A stretch of 64,000 nt of DNA. Origin: Meandrina meandrites (Eukaryota; Cnidaria; Anthozoa; Scleractinia; Meandrinidae). The stretch covers positions 1,277,501 to 1,341,500 of the forward strand of contig OY855912.1 of assembly GCA_963693305.1 (NCBI GenBank). The letters are read 5' to 3'. This document shows positions 60,901 to 64,000 of the stretch, one piece after another. Position numbers and translations under genes: made by a program. Position 1 is the first letter of the stretch, and each line of letters opens with the position of its first letter. The notes below the pieces were generated by a model. The model saw only the letters and a program-made list of their open reading frames with translations, ran no database searches and was not told where the DNA came from.

Positions 60901-63557
60901 TTGGTTGGTTGGTTGATTGATTGATTTACAAGGCTAAAAAATTATGATTAAAACTTCAAAGGAAAAACTTTTAAAAAAGTTTCTTCTACGCATTAATTAC
61001 AACTACAGTCGACTCCCAATAACTCGAACCAAAATCGATTTTCCGTGAATTTCCGTCATACATTAACTGTAATTTTACCCTCGGTAACTCGAACCATCCG
61101 CTAACTCGAAGCAATTTTCGTTTCCCTTCAGGTCATTTGCTATATAGTTTTACCCTCGATAACTCGAACTGTCTGTCAATACGTGACAGGCCAAAACAAA
61201 CAGTGTACTGTAGTCCAAAAAAAAAGAGTTCGCCAAAACGTTCGCAGTTCCTGGAATTCTTCCTGTTGCTTTCCATTGTTATATTTTTTACATTAATTCA
61301 GAGATGTATTGTTTTATTTTCACTCGACTTCTCTAGTCTGTAATTAAATTTGGTTATGTACACTGTATGAATAGAAAAAATAAACACCGGTTCTTTCTTA
61401 TTTCTGGTCATTTGCTCTCAACTCCCGATAACTCGAACCTTTTTCAATTTCCCCTAAAGGTTCGAGTTATCGGGAGTCGACTGTATGGGAAGTCAAGGAA
61501 CTGATAATAAGATAATAAAATGAACCTGAAGCTTCATGGAGTTAATCTTACCCTGGCTGTATTTTGCCCTTGTGTCCTGTAAGACTGGAAGTTCTTTTCA
61601 TTGTCACCATACTGTAGTTCGTACTTTTTTACCCAATAATCATGATGAGCGCTTCCTTGTGTTGCTACACGTGTTACTATATACTGACCAATCAGATCAA
61701 TCTGCAGCCATTGATTGGCGTTATTGGCAGCTAACCACGATCTATGGTTCTTCAGTCTGCCCTGGATGGCTGCATGATCACCGGCGCGTTCCCAAGACGC
61801 ACTAATCTGTTTATCAAATATGACACCGCTTTCCATGCCGAGAGCTTCTTGACATTCTAAGTTTTTTTAAACCGAAACAAATGTAATATTACTATCAACG
61901 AATTTTAAAAGATAGAGTTTCACGCATATATTTTTGGCACAGCATTGCAATCGTTTACACTGTTCCTTTTTTAAAAAATAATAGTTGGGCATTTTATGTT
62001 ACTGCATGGCCGAATTTATTCTGGTATCTGCTGTTTCTGCGTCATAAATAGATACTGGACGGACAAAACAAAACACAAATTATATCTTACTCTGACAGCC
62101 GTCAACAAACATAACAACCTCTTGTTGCCGTATCTACCTTTTGCTTTTCTGAGTCGCGGTTGAAGAAACATTGTTAAGACCCATTCACAGTGGCCACCTT
62201 CACTACGATTTGTTTGACACTCGCGATGCGACAAGTTGCAATTTCAAGGCGATTTGAGCGCGATATCGCTAGAATTTCTACAGAACGTGATAAATTTAGC
62301 AGAGGTTTCGTATCAGAAAATGTACCCTACTCGTGTCTAACGCTAACTACACTGAAACAAGTGACAAGATAAGTCCATCAATTTTTTTATAGTTACCATC
62401 GCAGGTTTTGCCATCACCATAAAATCCATCTTTGCACGTACAGTTGTAGGATCCTCGGGTATTGTTACACACAGCGTTAACATCACAGGGGTGTGTTCCA
62501 TTGGCACACTCGTCTATATCTAAAACGACAAAAGAAATAGTTGAATTTGAAAGTATGAAGAAAAGTTTCGTTTCATGAACTTCAAGTGATTTTATATGCT
62601 CGATTTCCGCCGCTCTATCGAGTCCGGTCTTTGTTAGGAGCGCGGGCTCATTCCCCGAACAGCAGCTGGTAATCGAGTCTAGTGAACCTAGCGAATACTA
62701 TTTGATAACTGATTTTTCTTCAAAACGTACTTTTAACTAAGAAAGATGCTCTTGTTTTGTGCTGGCCATAAAAATTTCTACGATGTTAATTTTTTTTTCC
62801 ATTTGTCCCTGGTGCTAGCGCCTTGACGAAGTCGAGTTAATAGGCCAGACCGGGGATATATAAAAATCTTATTTTGTATTCAATAATGAAAACACAGCGA
62901 AAAGCAAGTGCTTTCATGCAGTTTTATCCCACTTGTTAATTGTTTAGAGCAGAAATCTTACTCGTTGTACAAACGCTCAATCGTTCAATTTTTGAGTCAA
63001 TCGATTTAACGAACCTTTATATGTAACGAAGTAGTCGGTATAACGAACGATATTCTTCGCCCCAGTTAAAGTAAAATGGAACAGAAGCACAACATAACGG
63101 ACCCCCATTATAGCCGAAACATGCACATTTTGCCAGTCCCTTGGCCCTCCGTTATACCGAGGTTACACTGCTTTACCAACTCGAGTGAACTACCTTACCG
63201 GCGCGCCCACTTTTTCCATAAAATAATCTCCATTAATAGTTACCAGTGCAGTTTACTCCATCGCCATAAAATCCATCTTTGCACGTACAGTTGTGGGATC
63301 CTCGGGTATTGTTACACACGGCATTAACATCACAACGGTGTGTTCCATTGGCGCACTCGTCTATATCTAAAACAACAAAAGGAATTCAGTTATTGGAATA
63401 ACGCTCATTTAAAAACTGTCTGACTTCAAAATATGTTACAGGTAGTTGTTACCAGTGCAATTTTTGCCATTTCCACGGAATCCATCTTTACACGTACAGT
63501 TGTAGGATCCTTGGGTATTGTTACACAAAGCATTAACATCACACCTGTGCCAGGTAT
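54592..63557 (-). CDS. Gene 3: 3' half of a paralog with an F5/8 type C domain
   Basis: Exons in transcript order: 63453-63557, 63244-63366, 62397-62519, 61552-61856, 59137-59278, 56493-56615, 55580-56104, 54592-54932. 1787 nt within the window, frame continuous to TAG. Domains: five-cysteine EGF, cbEGF, cbEGF, F5/8 type C (two exons, phase 1-0 then 0-1), decayed EGF, glycine-rich domain (two exons). By analogy with gene 2, the LamG exon should lie near 64.8 kb, outside the window. It differs from gene 2 by the discoidin-like domain and an extra EGF slot. Secretion is assumed from the family; its own signal peptide is not in the window. Confidence 0.82.
55580..56104 (-). CDS. Gene 3 exon: glycine-rich domain N-terminal part
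   Basis: 175 codons, phase 1-1. [97 protein letters not shown]. Closest in form to the ALK/LTK glycine-rich region. Confidence 0.87.
56493..56615 (-). CDS. Gene 3 exon: decayed EGF lacking cysteines 1 and 4
   Basis: 123 nt, phase 1-1, splice sites intact. [45 protein letters not shown] has become DNG and YNC has become YNS, so the partners of cysteines 3 and 2 are gone and only the 5-6 bridge can form. Confidence 0.8.
57729..57965 (+). other. Possible orphan first exon, unrecognised
   Basis: Plus-strand frame [20 protein letters not shown] ... RGRTPRKQR, with a donor-like AAAG|GTAAAT just before the stop. It could be the first exon of a gene carried by a mobile element inside the gene 3 intron. 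No domain recognised and no following exon found. Confidence 0.2.
58184..58344. repeat. 161-bp near-perfect palindrome
   Basis: Left arm GTAATCGCAATG, CAATTAAGGATTAATTTCAC and ATTTTCAAAGTTTT; the right arm is the inverse, ending GCGATTAC. The loop is about 40 bp (58241-58279). Likely one end or all of a MITE. Confidence 0.78.
59137..59278 (-). CDS. Gene 3 exon: F5/8 type C domain, C-terminal part
   Basis: 142 nt, phase 0 in, phase 1 out. [40 protein letters not shown] and LYGCLEG. The RYIRFRP...W...RVELYGC ending is the classic discoidin/F5/8C C-terminus, with the last cysteine pairing to the one at the domain start. Confidence 0.92.
59279..61551. other. Intron splitting the F5/8C domain
   Basis: Holds a pogo/Tigger-like MITE (61006-61483) and, at about 60340-60900, plus-strand remnants reminiscent of a LINE C-terminus ([16 protein letters not shown]) ending in a (GATC/GATT)n tail. 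The LINE reading is weak. Confidence 0.45.
61006..61483. mobile_element. pogo/Tigger-like MITE, 478 bp
   Basis: Starts CAGTCGACTCCC and ends GGGAGTCGACTG, flanked by TA on both sides (61004-61005; 61484-61485). The repeated phrase ATAACTCGAAC inside both ends is typical of Tigger-type Tc1/mariner elements. No transposase. Confidence 0.85.
61552..61856 (-). CDS. Gene 3 exon: F5/8 type C domain, N-terminal part
   Basis: 305 nt, phase 1 in, phase 0 out (AGG|GTAAGA). Joined to the EGF donor it reads [60 protein letters not shown]. First cysteine, SGxI start and the WLQIDL-x6-V-x-VATQG core identify the F5/8C (discoidin) fold, which binds lipids, glycans or collagen. Confidence 0.93.
62397..62519 (-). 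CDS. Gene 3 exon: calcium-binding EGF before F5/8C
   Basis: 123 nt, phase 1-1. [42 protein letters not shown], ending DG|GTAACT instead of the usual TG. Confidence 0.88.
63244..63366 (-). CDS. Gene 3 exon: calcium-binding EGF
   Basis: 123 nt, phase 1-1. [42 protein letters not shown]. The aromatic residue of the Asx-hydroxylation motif is replaced by H. Confidence 0.88.
63453..63557 (-). CDS. Gene 3 exon: five-cysteine EGF
   Basis: 105 nt, phase 1-1, same TTGCTCAG acceptor and [12 protein letters not shown] start as in genes 1 and 2. Confidence 0.8.
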
Positions 63558-64000
63558 CTGAGCAACGAAAAGAAAAAAATGTCACTTTTTTAAAATGACA
63601 AACAATTAAGGTAATTTCTCAGAAATAAAAGTTTTCAAACAATATTTTTTAACTTTGCCTGAATGTTCCCAACCAAGCGCTGTTTTAAAAAAATACAATA
63701 TAAAAGATAGGTTGCCGTGGTCGCAAAAGAGCTATGATGGGGATGATCTTACCCATTTATACCTGTACGTACTGATATTAATAGCGCACGTTATTTCGTC
63801 GGTCCACGTTAAATTTTTGCGCTAGCTAGAACCAAAGTTTAGTAAAGTAAAACTTGAAAAAAAAAGTTGATAGGTAGAAAGTCTCAACCATATGGAACAA
63901 CGTAATGTATAATTTATGGCAAATCTCAAAATTTTAAATGACGTCGACTCAAAACGTTCCTCGAGTAATCAAGGTCATAAGCTGCATCCTCGAGTAAAAG
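63558..64000. other. Gene 3 intron to window edge
   Basis: Aligned with 36739-37200 of gene 2 and 3004-3880 of gene 1, without the 341-bp MITE of gene 1. The window stops where the ACACTAGGCGACA MITE would begin. Confidence 0.7.

Overview
The window looks like nuclear DNA of a cnidarian, most likely a stony coral. It is AT-rich and intron-rich, with small symmetric exons for extracellular domains (EGF, LamG-like, PAN, F5/8 type C, ALK-type glycine-rich). It carries many short interspersed elements, MITEs and minisatellites. The species assignment is inference from domain content and repeat style; no rRNA, mitochondrial or marker gene is present.

All supported genes are on the minus strand and form a head-to-tail tandem array of one secreted multidomain gene family. 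Gene 1 starts at 20,696 and runs off the left edge. Gene 2 (46,242 to 29,699) is complete, with 12 exons and about 865 residues. Gene 3 enters from the right edge and stops at 54,592. Start-to-start spacing of genes 1 and 2 is about 25.5 kb. Gene 2 order: signal peptide, PAN/apple, EGF, two calcium-binding-type EGFs, a 21-codon mini-EGF, LamG-like, a five-cysteine EGF, two EGFs, and two exons of a glycine-rich domain ending in the stop. Every predicted junction is GT/AG and every intron phase is compatible, so the reading frame closes from ATG to TAG.

The paralogs differ in architecture. Gene 1 has a second EGF/mini-EGF/LamG cassette, apparently from unequal crossing-over at an EGF exon. Gene 3 has an F5/8 type C (discoidin) domain absent from gene 2, and a decayed EGF exon. 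The leftmost 2.0 kb of gene 1 is almost identical to the matching part of gene 2, then divergence rises abruptly.

Non-coding layout: 0-20.7 kb, gene 1 exons, SINEs, MITEs, a 4-kb composite mobile element (5.6-9.6 kb) with helicase and zinc-finger gene fragments, and a 3.7-kb intronic minisatellite. 20.7-29.7 kb, intergenic spacer with a 0.94-kb minisatellite, a SINE and MITEs. 29.7-46.2 kb, gene 2 with a 2-kb fold-back element in its last intron. 46.2-54.6 kb, second copy of the spacer plus a LINE fragment. 54.6-64 kb, 3' half of gene 3 with a pogo/Tigger-like MITE. Because the paralogs align, several insertions can be read against an empty site in the sister copy, which gives target-site duplications directly.

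The proteins are probably secreted matrix, mucus or recognition-type molecules: signal peptide, no membrane segment seen, only adhesion or carbohydrate-binding type modules. No enzymatic role can be supported. All positions were worked out by eye and splice sites are predicted, not verified.
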